Notes: a model not told the origin generated them from the letters alone. A stretch of DNA of 64,000 bases from Tenacibaculum piscium (GCF_021390715.1 NZ_JAJGWT010000003.1:124001-188000), one strand, 5' to 3'; positions 27,137-36,504 are shown, counted from the stretch's first letter. Made by a program: numbers and translations.

Positions 27137-30070
27137 ATGACAGCGACAATAAAAAAAACACTATTATTAAATTTAGATAAAAGCTTACAAGGTCAATTAT
27201 TTTTTGATGATTTACACAAAACCTTATACGCTACGGATGCTTCTGTATATCGAAAAATTCCGTTGGCAGTTGCCTATCCGAAAGATGCAGAAGATATAAA
27301 ATTATTGATTTCTTTTGCTACGGAACATAAAATTACTTTAATTCCTAGAACTGCGGGAACTTCCTTAGCAGGGCAATGTGTTGGTGATGGAATTGTGGTC
27401 GATGTTTCGAAACATTTTACCAATATTTTAGCTTTTGATGAAAAAAATAAAACAATTACCGTACAACCTGGAATTATTCGTGATGATTTAAATCGGTTTT
27501 TAAAACCCTACGGATTATTTTTTGGCCCGAATACTTCCACTTCTAATCGCTGTATGATTGGTGGAATGGTTGGAAATAATTCATCAGGAAGTACTTCAAT
27601 TCGCTACGGAGTTACTCGTGATAAAGTAATTGCTATCCAAGGGATTTTATCTGATGGAAGCGATGTTATTTTTTCAGAAATTACTTCGCAAGAGTTTCAT
27701 CAGAAAAAAATAGCGAATACTTTAGAAGGAGCTATTTATAAAACTATTTACAATGAACTTTCTCAAGAAGCAATTCAAAAAGAAATTATAAATGAATTTC
27801 CAAAGCCAGAAATCCACAGAAGAAATACAGGATATGCTGTTGATGAATTTTTAAAATCGGATTTATTTGGAGGAAATGAAACCACTATAAATCCTGCTAA
27901 ATTTTTATCAGGAAGTGAAGGAACGTTGGTTTTTTCCACAGAAATCACCATACAATTAAACGACTTACCTCCTACTTTTAGTATTATGGTTTGTCCGCAT
28001 TTTACAAGTATCAACCAAAGTTTAAAAGCTACGGTTACCGCCATGAAACACAAATTGTATGCCTGTGAATTAATGGACAAAGTTATTTTAGATTGTACTA
28101 AAAACAACCGAGAACAAGCTAAAAATAGGTTCTTTTTACAAGGAGATCCTGAAGCAGTTTTAATGTTAGAAGTTTCTTCGGATACTTTAGAAGATGCCGA
28201 AATTCAAGCTGATAAATTAATTTCAGACTTAAAATACAATAATTTTGGACATCATTATCCGAAAGTTTATGGCGATGATATAGCAAAAGTACATCACTTA
28301 CGAAAAGCAGGTTTAGGTTTATTAGGAAATATTGTTGGCGATATGAAAGCTGTTGCTTGTATTGAAGATACAGCCGTTGCTTTAGAGGATTTGCCAGAAT
28401 ATATTGAAGAGTTTACTCAAATTATGGATAAATATCAGCAAGATGCCGTTTATTATGCGCATGCTGGTGCTGGAGAATTACATTTACGCCCTATTTTAAA
28501 TCTGAAGAAAAAAGAAGATGTTGTTTTATTCCGAAAAATAACCACAGAAACTGCCGAACTAGTAAAAAAATATAAAGGCTCTTTTAGTGGAGAACATGGT
28601 GATGGAATTGTTCGTGCCGAATTTATTCCTTTAATGATTGGCGATAAAAATTATCAATTATTAAGAAGGATAAAAAAAGCGTTTGACCCAAATAATGTTT
28701 TTAATCAAGGAAAAATTACAGACGCTTTTCCGATGGATAAAAATTTACGATATGAAATTGACAGAAAAGAACCTGTTATAAAAACATTGCAAGATTTTTC
28801 TGAAAGCGAAGGAATTTTAAAATTAGCTGAAAAATGTAATGGCTCGGGAGATTGTAGAAAATCGCCAGAAGCAGGCGGAACTTTATGCCCAAGTTACAGA
28901 GCAACCAGAAATGAAAAAGAAACAACGCGTGCAAGAGCAAATATGTTGCGAGAAGTTTTAACAAATAATACGGCTGAAAATAAATTTGATTCTAAAGAAT
29001 TAAAGCAAGTTTTAGATTTATGTTTAAGTTGTAAAGCTTGCGCTACAGAATGCCCAAGTAATGTAGATATTGCTTCGATGAAAGCCGAATTTTTATATCA
29101 ATATCAAGAAACAAACGGTTATTCTTTTAGGAGTACTTTGTTTGCCAACAATGCAAAATATAATAAACTAGGAAGTAAAATCCCTGCTCTAACCAATTTT
29201 TTAACCAACACTTTATTAGCTAAAAAAATAATGGGTGTTGCTACTCAGCGAACCGTTCCGAAGTTAGCAAAACAAACCGTAAATGCTTGGCTTAAAAATA
29301 GAAATACAGCCTCAATAAATAAAAATAAATCAGGCGAAAAACCTCAAAAAACAATCTATTTATTTAACGATGAATTCACTAATTTTTATGATGCTGAAAT
29401 TGGTAAAGACACTGTTATTTTATTAGAAAAATTAGGCTACGAAGTTAAAAATATTCTACATGAAGAAAGTGGAAGAAGTCATATTTCTAAAGGGTTTTTA
29501 AACCAAGCAAAAACGCTGGCTAATAAAAATGTAGCTATTTTTAAAGATTTAATATCTGAAGAAACTCCATTAATAGGAATAGAACCTTCGGCAATTTTAA
29601 CGTTTAGAGATGAGTATATTCGTTTAGCTGATGATAAATTATCTGCTAAAAAAATAGCTAAAAATGTGTTTACTTTTGAAGAATTTTTAGCATCTGAACA
29701 TAAAAAAGAAAATATAGATACAGCATTATTTACAACAAATACTAAAACACTAAAAATTCATGGACATTGTCATCAAAAAGCATTGTCATCAACTCATGCT
29801 AGTTTTTCAATTTTAAATATTCCTGAAAACTATAAAGTTACTATTATGAACACTGGTTGTTGTGGAATGGCTGGTTCTTTTGGGTATGAAAAAGAACATT
29901 ACAAAGTAAGTATGCAAGTTGGGGAAGATACGTTATTTCCGAAGATTAGAAATTGTTCAAAAGATACCGAAATTGTAGCTGCGGGTACAAGTTGCCGTCA
30001 TCAAATTTTTGACGGTACAAAACGAATAGCAAAACACCCTGTTACTATTTTAAAAGAAGCTTTGATTTAA
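27137..30070 (+). CDS. YdiJ-like FAD- and Fe-S-containing dehydrogenase, likely D-2-hydroxyglutarate dehydrogenase
   Basis: A 977-residue flavoprotein fused to an iron-sulfur subunit. The FAD-binding (PCMH-type) domain includes PRTAGTSLAGQCVGDG (about 73-88), and the FAD-oxidase C-terminal domain follows with HAGAGELHLRPI. Two cluster-binding Cys regions come next: CNGSGDC near 567 and CLSCKACATECP near 629. The CCG domain has GHCHQKALSS and NTGCCGMAGSF (about 905). This is the architecture of YdiJ, which has been reported to oxidise D-2-hydroxyglutarate to 2-oxoglutarate; D-lactate oxidation is the main alternative. It lies 19 bp after an Lrp regulator and near an HglS-like gene, which favours 2-hydroxyglutarate. 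Confidence 0.85.
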   Translation: MTATIKKTLLLNLDKSLQGQLFFDDLHKTLYATDASVYRKIPLAVAYPKDAEDIKLLISFATEHKITLIPRTAGTSLAGQCVGDGIVVDVSKHFTNILAFDEKNKTITVQPGIIRDDLNRFLKPYGLFFGPNTSTSNRCMIGGMVGNNSSGSTSIRYGVTRDKVIAIQGILSDGSDVIFSEITSQEFHQKKIANTLEGAIYKTIYNELSQEAIQKEIINEFPKPEIHRRNTGYAVDEFLKSDLFGGNETTINPAKFLSGSEGTLVFSTEITIQLNDLPPTFSIMVCPHFTSINQSLKATVTAMKHKLYACELMDKVILDCTKNNREQAKNRFFLQGDPEAVLMLEVSSDTLEDAEIQADKLISDLKYNNFGHHYPKVYGDDIAKVHHLRKAGLGLLGNIVGDMKAVACIEDTAVALEDLPEYIEEFTQIMDKYQQDAVYYAHAGAGELHLRPILNLKKKEDVVLFRKITTETAELVKKYKGSFSGEHGDGIVRAEFIPLMIGDKNYQLLRRIKKAFDPNNVFNQGKITDAFPMDKNLRYEIDRKEPVIKTLQDFSESEGILKLAEKCNGSGDCRKSPEAGGTLCPSYRATRNEKETTRARANMLREVLTNNTAENKFDSKELKQVLDLCLSCKACATECPSNVDIASMKAEFLYQYQETNGYSFRSTLFANNAKYNKLGSKIPALTNFLTNTLLAKKIMGVATQRTVPKLAKQTVNAWLKNRNTASINKNKSGEKPQKTIYLFNDEFTNFYDAEIGKDTVILLEKLGYEVKNILHEESGRSHISKGFLNQAKTLANKNVAIFKDLISEETPLIGIEPSAILTFRDEYIRLADDKLSAKKIAKNVFTFEEFLASEHKKENIDTALFTTNTKTLKIHGHCHQKALSSTHASFSILNIPENYKVTIMNTGCCGMAGSFGYEKEHYKVSMQVGEDTLFPKIRNCSKDTEIVAAGTSCRHQIFDGTKRIAKHPVTILKEALI

Positions 30071-30110
30071 TTTTAAATTAAAAATAACAAAATAGGAAAA
30101 TCTAAAAATA

Positions 30111-30145
30111 ACAAAAGCTTTCGATTTATAATCGAAAGCTTTTGT
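30111..30145. terminator. Hairpin between convergent dehydrogenase and OmpA genes
   Basis: ACAAAAGCTTTCGAT and ATCGAAAGCTTTTGT are perfect 15-bp complements around a 5-nt loop (TTATA). The T tail is short on both strands, but the position between two convergent genes and the stem strength favour a bidirectional terminator. Confidence 0.65.
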
Positions 30146-30174
30146 CTAGAATACGTTATCTGTATTTTAAGGTG

Positions 30175-31038
30175 TTATGGCTGAATTACTTCTTCTTCAG
30201 CTAATAAACCAAAAAACTTATCTAAGTTAGGTAAAATAACAATTTTTGTTCTTCTATTTCTAGCTCTGTTTGCACTTGTTTTATTATCTACTAGCGGTAA
30301 AGATGAACCTCTACCTGCTGCTATTAATCTGCTTGGATTAATACCATATTTATTTTCTAAAATACGTACTATAGAAGTAGCTCTTTTTACACTTAAATCC
30401 CAGTTATCTTTAATTACTTCGTTATGGATTCCTCTTGAATCGGTGTGTCCTTCAATCATAACATCCATACTTGGCTCCGATTTAATAATATCTGCTAATT
30501 TTTTAAGCGTACTATAAGCCTTACTATTTACATTATAACTTGCTGTTTTAAACAACATTTTATCTGAAATAGAAATCATCACAACTGTTTTGTCAATATT
30601 TACATTAACATCATCAGAATTTTCTAATTGTGCAACATTTATCGATTTATTTAACTGATACGCAACTGCTAAATTCATCGAATCTTTTAATGTTTTTGCA
30701 TTTGCTAGTTTGGTTGCGTCAACATTCGCTAAAGTTTTACGCATTTTTACTTTCATCGCATTAGACATTACAGTTCCTTCCACCATATCTAATTTTACAT
30801 CATTTTTTTGTTTTAGATCAGAATTAATTCCTTTTAATGAATTGATTTTAGTGTTATAACGATCTACTCTTTGCTCAATTTTAGCAAATTTAACTTCTAA
30901 CTGTTGTTTTTCAAAAGCTGTTTTCTGGAGTGCTCCCTGAGTTGCTTTATAGTTTTTTTCTAATTGAACATACTTTTTTTTAGAGACACAAGATGTTCCC
31001 ATTATAACGACTGCTACTAAAATGAAAATTTTTTTCAT
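30175..31038 (-). CDS. OmpA-family lipoprotein
   Basis: A 287-residue envelope protein. The signal peptide ends in a lipobox, MGTSC, with lipidation at Cys17, so it is probably outer-membrane lipid-anchored. A coiled, Lys/Gln-rich region follows (about 20-80). The C-terminal OmpA domain includes SYNVNSKAYSTLKKLADII, the peptidoglycan-binding EGHTDSRG (about 199-206), LSVKRATSIVRIL and NRARNRRTKIVI. Such proteins link the outer membrane to peptidoglycan. It lies 69 bp after ctlX on the same strand. Confidence 0.9.
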   Translation of the reverse strand: MKKIFILVAVVIMGTSCVSKKKYVQLEKNYKATQGALQKTAFEKQQLEVKFAKIEQRVDRYNTKINSLKGINSDLKQKNDVKLDMVEGTVMSNAMKVKMRKTLANVDATKLANAKTLKDSMNLAVAYQLNKSINVAQLENSDDVNVNIDKTVVMISISDKMLFKTASYNVNSKAYSTLKKLADIIKSEPSMDVMIEGHTDSRGIHNEVIKDNWDLSVKRATSIVRILENKYGINPSRLIAAGRGSSLPLVDNKTSANRARNRRTKIVILPNLDKFFGLLAEEEVIQP

Positions 31039-31107
31039 TACTTTTATATTTATTGGTTAGATACTAATAAACTTAACTTTTGATGGTTTAGTATAACAAA
31101 TATTACT

Positions 31108-32037
31108 TTATTTTAAAAACACCTCAGCCATCATACAACGGGCGCTTCCTCCGCCGCAGGTTTCAATAGTTTCTAGTGATGAATGAATAATTTTGGTATG
31201 TTTATTTATCTCTTGTAATTGATTATTTGTCAAAGAATTATAAGCAGATGAACTCATAATTAAAAAGCGTTCTTCATTTTTCCCTTTTACTTGTAGCATA
31301 TTTCCTGCAAATTGCACTACTTGTTCTTCCGTTATTCCAATTACCTGTTTTCCGCTCGATTTTAAGTGTTTTACAACCGATTTTTTTTCTTTTTTATCAT
31401 CAATAGACGCTAAACAAAGAATGGCAAAAGTTTCAGCAACGCACATCATTACGTTGGTATGATAAATCGCTGCAACTTCTCCGTTTACAGTTTGATTTGC
31501 TGTAAAAATTACGGGCGTATATTCAAAATCTTCACAAAATTCAATAAATAATTCTTCGTCAGCTCTTGGCGATAAAGCACAATATGCTTTTCTATTAGCA
31601 CGATCTAAAACCATACTTCCCGTACCTTCTAAAAAAATTCCTTCTTTTTCGGCATCAGAATAATCAACAATACTATTTATTTTAAACCCTTTTTCTTCTA
31701 AAAGATCCAATATATCTTCTCGTTTTTCTAAACGTCTATTTTCGGCAAACATCGGATACATTGCGACATCGCCATTTTCATGAAAAGAGATCCAATTGTT
31801 AGGAAATAATGCGTCAGGAGTATCTGTTGTTTTAGTATCTTCAACAACAATAACCTCAACACCAACAGCTTTTAATTTGAGTACAAAAGCATCAAATTCT
31901 TGTTGTGCTTTTGCGTTAATTGTGGCAGGTAACATATTTTTTAATTCTTGCTGATAAAAATTATTTACAGCGGTTTGCTCGTTCATTCTAAAACTCGCAG
32001 GGCGAATCATTAAAATAGTATTGGTCGTTTGTTGCAT
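31108..32037 (-). CDS. ctlX: Citrulline utilization hydrolase CtlX (amidinotransferase superfamily)
   Basis: A 309-residue guanidino-group-modifying enzyme. The family features are visible: the start MIRPASFRMNEQTAVNN, substrate loop FPNNWISFH, an EGTGSMVLDR motif, the catalytic His in YHTNVMM and the catalytic Cys close to the end in GGGSARCM (about 298-306). CtlX homologues hydrolyse citrulline (to ornithine, ammonia and CO2) in Francisella; assignment here is by family. It lies 41 bp downstream of a flavin monooxygenase gene on the same strand and could be co-transcribed with it. Confidence 0.85.
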   Translation of the reverse strand: MQQTTNTILMIRPASFRMNEQTAVNNFYQQELKNMLPATINAKAQQEFDAFVLKLKAVGVEVIVVEDTKTTDTPDALFPNNWISFHENGDVAMYPMFAENRRLEKREDILDLLEEKGFKINSIVDYSDAEKEGIFLEGTGSMVLDRANRKAYCALSPRADEELFIEFCEDFEYTPVIFTANQTVNGEVAAIYHTNVMMCVAETFAILCLASIDDKKEKKSVVKHLKSSGKQVIGITEEQVVQFAGNMLQVKGKNEERFLIMSSSAYNSLTNNQLQEINKHTKIIHSSLETIETCGGGSARCMMAEVFLK

Positions 32038-32078
32038 GCGCTTAAAAGTATTAAATTTAAAATGTACTTGTATAAAAT

Positions 32079-33119
32079 TTATTTATTTCTGATGATATCG
32101 GCTAAATAATTAGCATCTTTTGATACGCCTCCTAAAGTTGCAGAACCACGCGTAAACATCCACGGTAATCCTATAAAATATAAGCCATCAATAGTACTTA
32201 CGCCTCTATAATTTTTAGGATAACCATCTTTATCTAATTCTAGGCTTTCAATCCATGAAAAATTAGGGCGATATCCTGTTGCCCAAACAATATTTTTGAT
32301 ACTAGAAATCGTTTCTTTTTCAAAAGTAATATCAGTATTTGATGCTGTTTTTGTTCGTCCTACGGCAATTACATTTTTTCTTGAAAGTATTTCTTTCACA
32401 TTCGTTCCAATAACAGGTTGTATTGATGAATTTATTTTTTTACCAATCCAGCTATATTTGCTGTAACTTAAAAACCCGATAAGTGTAAACCACCACCAAA
32501 GTGTTTTTCCTAGAAATTGTTGTGGCAATGATTTTACGTTGGTATTTCCTGAAAAATAAACGGTTCTTGTTCCACCTTTAGAAATTTCATCTAAAATTTG
32601 ATAGCCAGAATCTCCTGCTCCAACAACTAACGCATCTCCTTTTTGCAACTGATTTTTACTTTTATAAAAGTTACTATGCATTTGCAAAACGCTTTCAGAA
32701 ATTTTGGTATGACAAGGCGGTGTATATGGAATATGGAAAGGTCCTGTGGCAACGATTACATTTTCGGTTTGAATTTCGCCATCTTTATAGATTACGCAAA
32801 AACCTGTTTCATTTTTTTTCACCGATGTTACTAAGGTATCTAATTGTATCGGGATTTTAAATTCAGTAACATACTTTTTGAAATAATTACTAACCTCAAT
32901 TTTCGTTGGATAATGTCCTTTTGGAGCGTCAAATTTTAAACCTGGTAAATGATTATATTCTGTTGGTGTAAATAATTTTAAGGAATCCCATCTGTTTAAC
33001 CAAGAAGCGCCAATTTCTTTTTCTCCATCTAAAACGATAAATTTTTTATCTAGTTTTTTTAAATGATACGCCATTGATAATCCAGCTTGAGCACCTCCAA
33101 TTATTACATAATCCAACAT
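32079..33119 (-). CDS. Flavin-containing monooxygenase-like NAD(P)/FAD oxidoreductase (CzcO-like)
   Basis: A 346-residue flavoprotein. It has an N-terminal FAD-binding GGAQAGLSMAYHL motif (about 8-20), a second Rossmann motif VVGAGDSGYQI (about 166-176) for NADPH, and the ATGYRPNFSWI motif near residue 280 that closes the FAD site. These are the features of CzcO/YhiN-like and class B monooxygenase-like proteins; the oxygenated substrate is unknown. A good -7/-33 promoter precedes it. It likely leads a transcript that includes ctlX. Confidence 0.85.
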   Translation of the reverse strand: MLDYVIIGGAQAGLSMAYHLKKLDKKFIVLDGEKEIGASWLNRWDSLKLFTPTEYNHLPGLKFDAPKGHYPTKIEVSNYFKKYVTEFKIPIQLDTLVTSVKKNETGFCVIYKDGEIQTENVIVATGPFHIPYTPPCHTKISESVLQMHSNFYKSKNQLQKGDALVVGAGDSGYQILDEISKGGTRTVYFSGNTNVKSLPQQFLGKTLWWWFTLIGFLSYSKYSWIGKKINSSIQPVIGTNVKEILSRKNVIAVGRTKTASNTDITFEKETISSIKNIVWATGYRPNFSWIESLELDKDGYPKNYRGVSTIDGLYFIGLPWMFTRGSATLGGVSKDANYLADIIRNK

Positions 33120-33146
33120 TGATTTTCTTATTTATAGTTTATCTTC

Positions 33147-33174
33147 CAAAGATAGGAAAAATAAGAGGCATCAA
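33147..33174 (-). promoter_or_regulatory. Promoter of the flavin monooxygenase-ctlX unit
   Basis: On the minus strand TTG (33172-33174) and TATCTTTG (33147-33154) are separated by 17 bp. The -7 is a perfect TAnnTTTG and lies 27 bp before the ATG. In the rest of the 33120-33336 gap I see only the next hairpin. Confidence 0.65.
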
Positions 33175-33300
33175 TTTCCGACATTTAAAACAGATTATCA
33201 ATATTTCGGCTATTATTTTATAGTATTATTATTTTTTACTGATATTTTAAAGTAAACTCATAAATATAGGCGTAATTTTAACTAAAAACAAGAAAAATAA

Positions 33301-33321
33301 CAAGGGGGTTTTAATCCCTTG
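33301..33321 (-). terminator. Putative terminator after the S1/P1 nuclease gene
   Basis: CAAGGG and CCCTTG pair around a 9-nt loop, followed on the minus strand by TTATTTTTC. It is 15 bp after the nuclease stop. The stem is short, so confidence is moderate. Confidence 0.5.
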
Positions 33322-33336
33322 CTTTTACGTTTAATT

Positions 33337-34131
33337 TTAGCTAAAAATTTCGTTTAATAATTTTGCTAAACGCAATCCGCCTTTTTGTAATTGTTCTCTA
33401 ACGACAGGAAAATAATCATACGAATAACGATAGCTTAATTTATCGCCTTTTTCTGCTGATGCATATATTTTTTTGGTCAATGTATGCGTATCTTTCATCC
33501 AATCGATTACATTTCCTTTTTGAAGATTTTTAATTTGATTTTTTGATAAATCTTTGGCGTTATTGGCTAATTCCATGTAGCTCATATCCCATTTATTGAT
33601 TAAATCTTCATCCCAAACTCGGTGTAAATTAGATCCTTTTCCATGCCATTGTACTTGTATTGCATTTCCTCCTTTATCTTCTTTTTGTCCAATGTGCATT
33701 GGTTGATGTAAATCGCCAACTAAATGGACTAACATTTTCAAATAAAAACGTTTATCTTCGATTGAACTTTCTTTTGATTGTAAGATTTCAATACATTCTT
33801 TAATTCCAGTAATTAAATCGCCTTTCGGATTTTTTTTCACTTCATTATAGTTTCCATCTAAGGGCATATTTACGTAATGCCATGCGTAAAATTTCCCATA
33901 TTTTTTTCTATCTGATTTTATTTCATCGCCAAAAGTAGCTACGAATGCTAGACTTTCGCCTTGCAATAGTTTATCAATTTGTCGTTTTGCTTTTTTGGTT
34001 AAATTATTTTGAGCAATTTCTCCTGTAGCTCTGTGTCCTGTTGGTCCCCAGAAATCTTCTCCAAAATGTTCATTGTTTGCAATTGCCGATACACTTATTA
34101 AAAAAGCAGAAAACAATACTAATATTTTCAT
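33337..34131 (-). CDS. S1/P1 nuclease
   Basis: A 264-residue secreted nuclease. The signal peptide is MKILVLFSAFLISVSA with cleavage around AIANN. The zinc ligands typical of S1/P1 nucleases are visible: WGPTGH (start of the mature enzyme), DEI, the AWHYVNM segment, HLVGDLHQPMH and NLHRVWDEDLI, in the usual order. Family members cut single-stranded DNA and RNA and remove 3' phosphates. I choose the ATG at 34131; the longer form from 34158 begins with a TTG inside TATTTTTG (34156-34163), a -7 element. It is followed by a short hairpin. Confidence 0.88.
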   Translation of the reverse strand: MKILVLFSAFLISVSAIANNEHFGEDFWGPTGHRATGEIAQNNLTKKAKRQIDKLLQGESLAFVATFGDEIKSDRKKYGKFYAWHYVNMPLDGNYNEVKKNPKGDLITGIKECIEILQSKESSIEDKRFYLKMLVHLVGDLHQPMHIGQKEDKGGNAIQVQWHGKGSNLHRVWDEDLINKWDMSYMELANNAKDLSKNQIKNLQKGNVIDWMKDTHTLTKKIYASAEKGDKLSYRYSYDYFPVVREQLQKGGLRLAKLLNEIFS

Positions 34132-34362
34132 AAATAAATTACGTTTAAATTTTCGCAAAAATATACATTTATTTCTTCGGATATTTTGATTTATTGTTAT
34201 TTGAACTTTATTATTTCTTTAGAGTCTATTTTATCATTTCTTTTTTGATAAAAAAAAGGATGCTATTTTTTCATCAAACTTAGTCTTAAAAATCAGGAAA
34301 TAAAATCAGAAATAAGACTCAAAAATAAAAGCTAGTAATAAAACTTCGGTTTTTTTATGCTA

Positions 34363-34370
34363 TAATTTTG
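34363..34370 (+). promoter_or_regulatory. -7 element upstream of the DUF819 gene
   Basis: TAATTTTG fits TAnnTTTG and lies 26 bp before the ATG at 34397. No TTG is found at the -33 position. The 34164-34362 stretch is otherwise AT-rich; it holds TTTTATCA/TGATAAAA, a weak 8-bp inverted repeat near 34226-34250. Confidence 0.45.
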
Positions 34371-34396
34371 ATACTTTAGCAGAAAATTAGATATTA

Positions 34397-35704
34397 ATGA
34401 CAGCACCAACAATTACAAACGATGCCATTGTTTTCGGAATTTTAATGATTTCTTTAGGCTTTGTATTTTATACGGAATCAAAAACTACGGGTTTTTGGCA
34501 TAAATTTTATAAAATAGTTCCAGGATTATTCATGGCATATTTTATACCTGCACTTTTCACCACTTTTGGCGTTATTTCTCCCGAATGGGAAACAATAAAT
34601 TCGGTAGGAGAATTAGTGAAAGGAAAATCGCAATTATATTATGTAGCGAGTCGATTTTTATTACCCGCCGCATTGGTTTTAATGACCATAAGTATCGATT
34701 TGAAAGCCATATTTAACTTAGGCTCAAAAGCCTTAATTATGTTTTTTACAGGAACTGTCGGAATTATTATCGGAGGACCAATTGCTATTTTATTAATTTC
34801 GATATTTTCACCAGACACCGTTGGCGGTGCTGGTTTTGATGCCGTTTGGCGAGGACTCTCAACCCTTGCGGGAAGTTGGATTGGCGGAGGTGCAAATCAA
34901 ACAGCAATGTTAGAGATTTATCAATATAATCCTCAAAAATACGGCGGAATGGTATTTGTTGATATTGTGGTTGCCAATATTTGGATGGCTATTTTATTAA
35001 TCGGAATTGGTAAAAAAGATAAAATAAATAAGTGGTTAAAAGCCGATACTACTGCTATCGAAGAGTTAAAAGAAACGATGTCGAGTTTTGCAAAAGGCGT
35101 AGAAAGAAATCCTAGTTTAACTGATTTTATGTTGATGTTAGCTATCGGGTTTGGTACGGTTGGTTTTGGACATTTTGCATCAGGATATTTAAGTGCTTTT
35201 TTTAGCGATGTAGTTTCAAGTATTGAATCACAAAGTTGGCGTAATATTTTTTCATTTTTAGGCTCAAGTTTCTTTTGGTTGATTAGTATTTCTACAATTA
35301 TCGCCATTGGATTATCGTTTACAAAAGCCAAGAATTATGAAGGTGCGGGTGCGAGTAAACTCGGAAGTATTTTCATTTATATTTTAGTGGCGACTATCGG
35401 AATGAAAATGGATTTAACCATGATTTTTGATAATATTGGTTTAATTGCCATCGGTATTGTTTGGATGAGCATTCACGCAGGATTGTTAATATTTGTAGCA
35501 AAATTAATAAAAGCACCGTATTTCTTTTTAGCCGTTGGAAGCCAAGCAAATGTTGGTGGTGCCGCCTCTGCCCCGATTATTGCACAAGCTTTTCACCCGT
35601 CATTAGCGTCTGTGGGCGTTTTATTGGCAGTCTTCGGATATGCCATCGGAACAGTCGGAGCGATAATCTGTACAATTTTAATGGAATTATCGGCTACTTT
35701 ATAA
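34397..35704 (+). CDS. DUF819-family membrane protein
   Basis: A 435-residue integral membrane protein with ten or more hydrophobic segments. It has the DUF819 (YjcL-type) motifs: the N-terminal PGLFMAYFIPALF, LATLAGSWIGGGANQTAM-like LSTLAGSWIGGGANQTA (about 154-170), and VGSQANVGGAASAPIIA near residue 383-399. The paired GGGANQ and ANVGGAASAP motifs, one in each half, suggest an inverted-repeat transporter fold. The substrate is unknown. A DUF4369 lipoprotein gene follows after 41 bp on the same strand. Confidence 0.85.
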   Translation: MTAPTITNDAIVFGILMISLGFVFYTESKTTGFWHKFYKIVPGLFMAYFIPALFTTFGVISPEWETINSVGELVKGKSQLYYVASRFLLPAALVLMTISIDLKAIFNLGSKALIMFFTGTVGIIIGGPIAILLISIFSPDTVGGAGFDAVWRGLSTLAGSWIGGGANQTAMLEIYQYNPQKYGGMVFVDIVVANIWMAILLIGIGKKDKINKWLKADTTAIEELKETMSSFAKGVERNPSLTDFMLMLAIGFGTVGFGHFASGYLSAFFSDVVSSIESQSWRNIFSFLGSSFFWLISISTIIAIGLSFTKAKNYEGAGASKLGSIFIYILVATIGMKMDLTMIFDNIGLIAIGIVWMSIHAGLLIFVAKLIKAPYFFLAVGSQANVGGAASAPIIAQAFHPSLASVGVLLAVFGYAIGTVGAIICTILMELSATL

Positions 35705-35745
35705 GAGAATTTCAGCATATTTGCAACTCAAAAATTATACTCATT

Positions 35746-36444
35746 ATGAAAAAAATTATCGCACTTTTAGCGTTTTCTATACTGGCTTTTGCTTGTTCTT
35801 CTAAAAAAGAAGGAAACATGATTGTAAAAGGTCAAATTAAAGGATTGAAAAAAGGAACGTTATATCTTCAGAAAATGAAAGATACCAACTTAATTTCTGT
35901 CGATTCAATGGCTTTATTAGGAAATGATACCTTTATTTTATCTGATAATGTGAGCTCTCCTGTTATGTATTATTTAACTTTTGATGGAAATACCAAAGAC
36001 AAACATCTTATGTTTTTTGGTGAACAAGGAGAAATCACGATTAACGATAACTTAGAGGAATTTGGTTTTAATCCAGAGATAAAAGGCTCTAAAAATCAAG
36101 ATATACTTCAAGAATTTCGACAAATCGATAACAAATTTAAAGACCAACGTTTAGATTTTATCAAAAGAGATTTTGAAGCACGTCAGGCAAAAAACGATAC
36201 ACTTGTAAAAAAATTAGAAACCGATTATAAAAAAATGATGCGTCGTCGTTTTTTATTTTCAACAAACTTTGCCATCGCTCATGCCGATAACGAAGTCGCT
36301 CCTTATATCGCTTTATCAGAATTATTTGATGCTAATTTAGTCTTATTAGATACCATTAATAATAGCCTTTCAGACAATGTTAAAAGTTCTGATTATGGAA
36401 AACGTTTACAGAAATTTATCACCGAAATTAAAGCTAAAAAGTAA
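35746..36444 (+). CDS. DUF4369-like lipoprotein
   Basis: A 232-residue lipoprotein. The signal peptide ends LAFAC, with probable lipidation at Cys17. The mature start MIVKGQIKGLKKGTLYLQ, with a later FILSDNVSSPVMYYL, resembles the DUF4369 N-terminal domain found in front of thioredoxin-like domains in Bacteroidetes; here no thioredoxin domain follows, and the rest is a helical, charged region. A much longer open frame from 35461 runs antiparallel to nothing but overlaps the DUF819 gene in another frame; the ATG at 35746 with its signal peptide is clearly the start. CATATTTG, a near -7 element, lies at 35716-35723. Confidence 0.75.
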   Translation: MKKIIALLAFSILAFACSSKKEGNMIVKGQIKGLKKGTLYLQKMKDTNLISVDSMALLGNDTFILSDNVSSPVMYYLTFDGNTKDKHLMFFGEQGEITINDNLEEFGFNPEIKGSKNQDILQEFRQIDNKFKDQRLDFIKRDFEARQAKNDTLVKKLETDYKKMMRRRFLFSTNFAIAHADNEVAPYIALSELFDANLVLLDTINNSLSDNVKSSDYGKRLQKFITEIKAKK

Positions 36445-36470
36445 TTTCAAATTAAAATTTTAAATACTAA

Positions 36471-36504
36471 AAACTCGATACCAATTATGATATCGAGTTT
36501 TTTT
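36471..36504. terminator. Bidirectional terminator
   Basis: AAACTCGATA and TATCGAGTTT are perfect 10-bp complements around a 10-nt loop, with T-rich flanks on both sides. It separates the convergent DUF4369 and universal stress protein genes. Confidence 0.8.

Noticed and set aside
34933..35331. Minus-strand frame of 132 codons inside the DUF819 gene
   Set aside because: Shadow frame; the DUF819 motifs on the plus strand are clear.
35461..35745. Possible longer N-terminus for the DUF4369 lipoprotein, starting inside the DUF819 gene
   Set aside because: The frame is a shadow of the DUF819 gene; the real start at 35746 has a signal peptide and lipobox.
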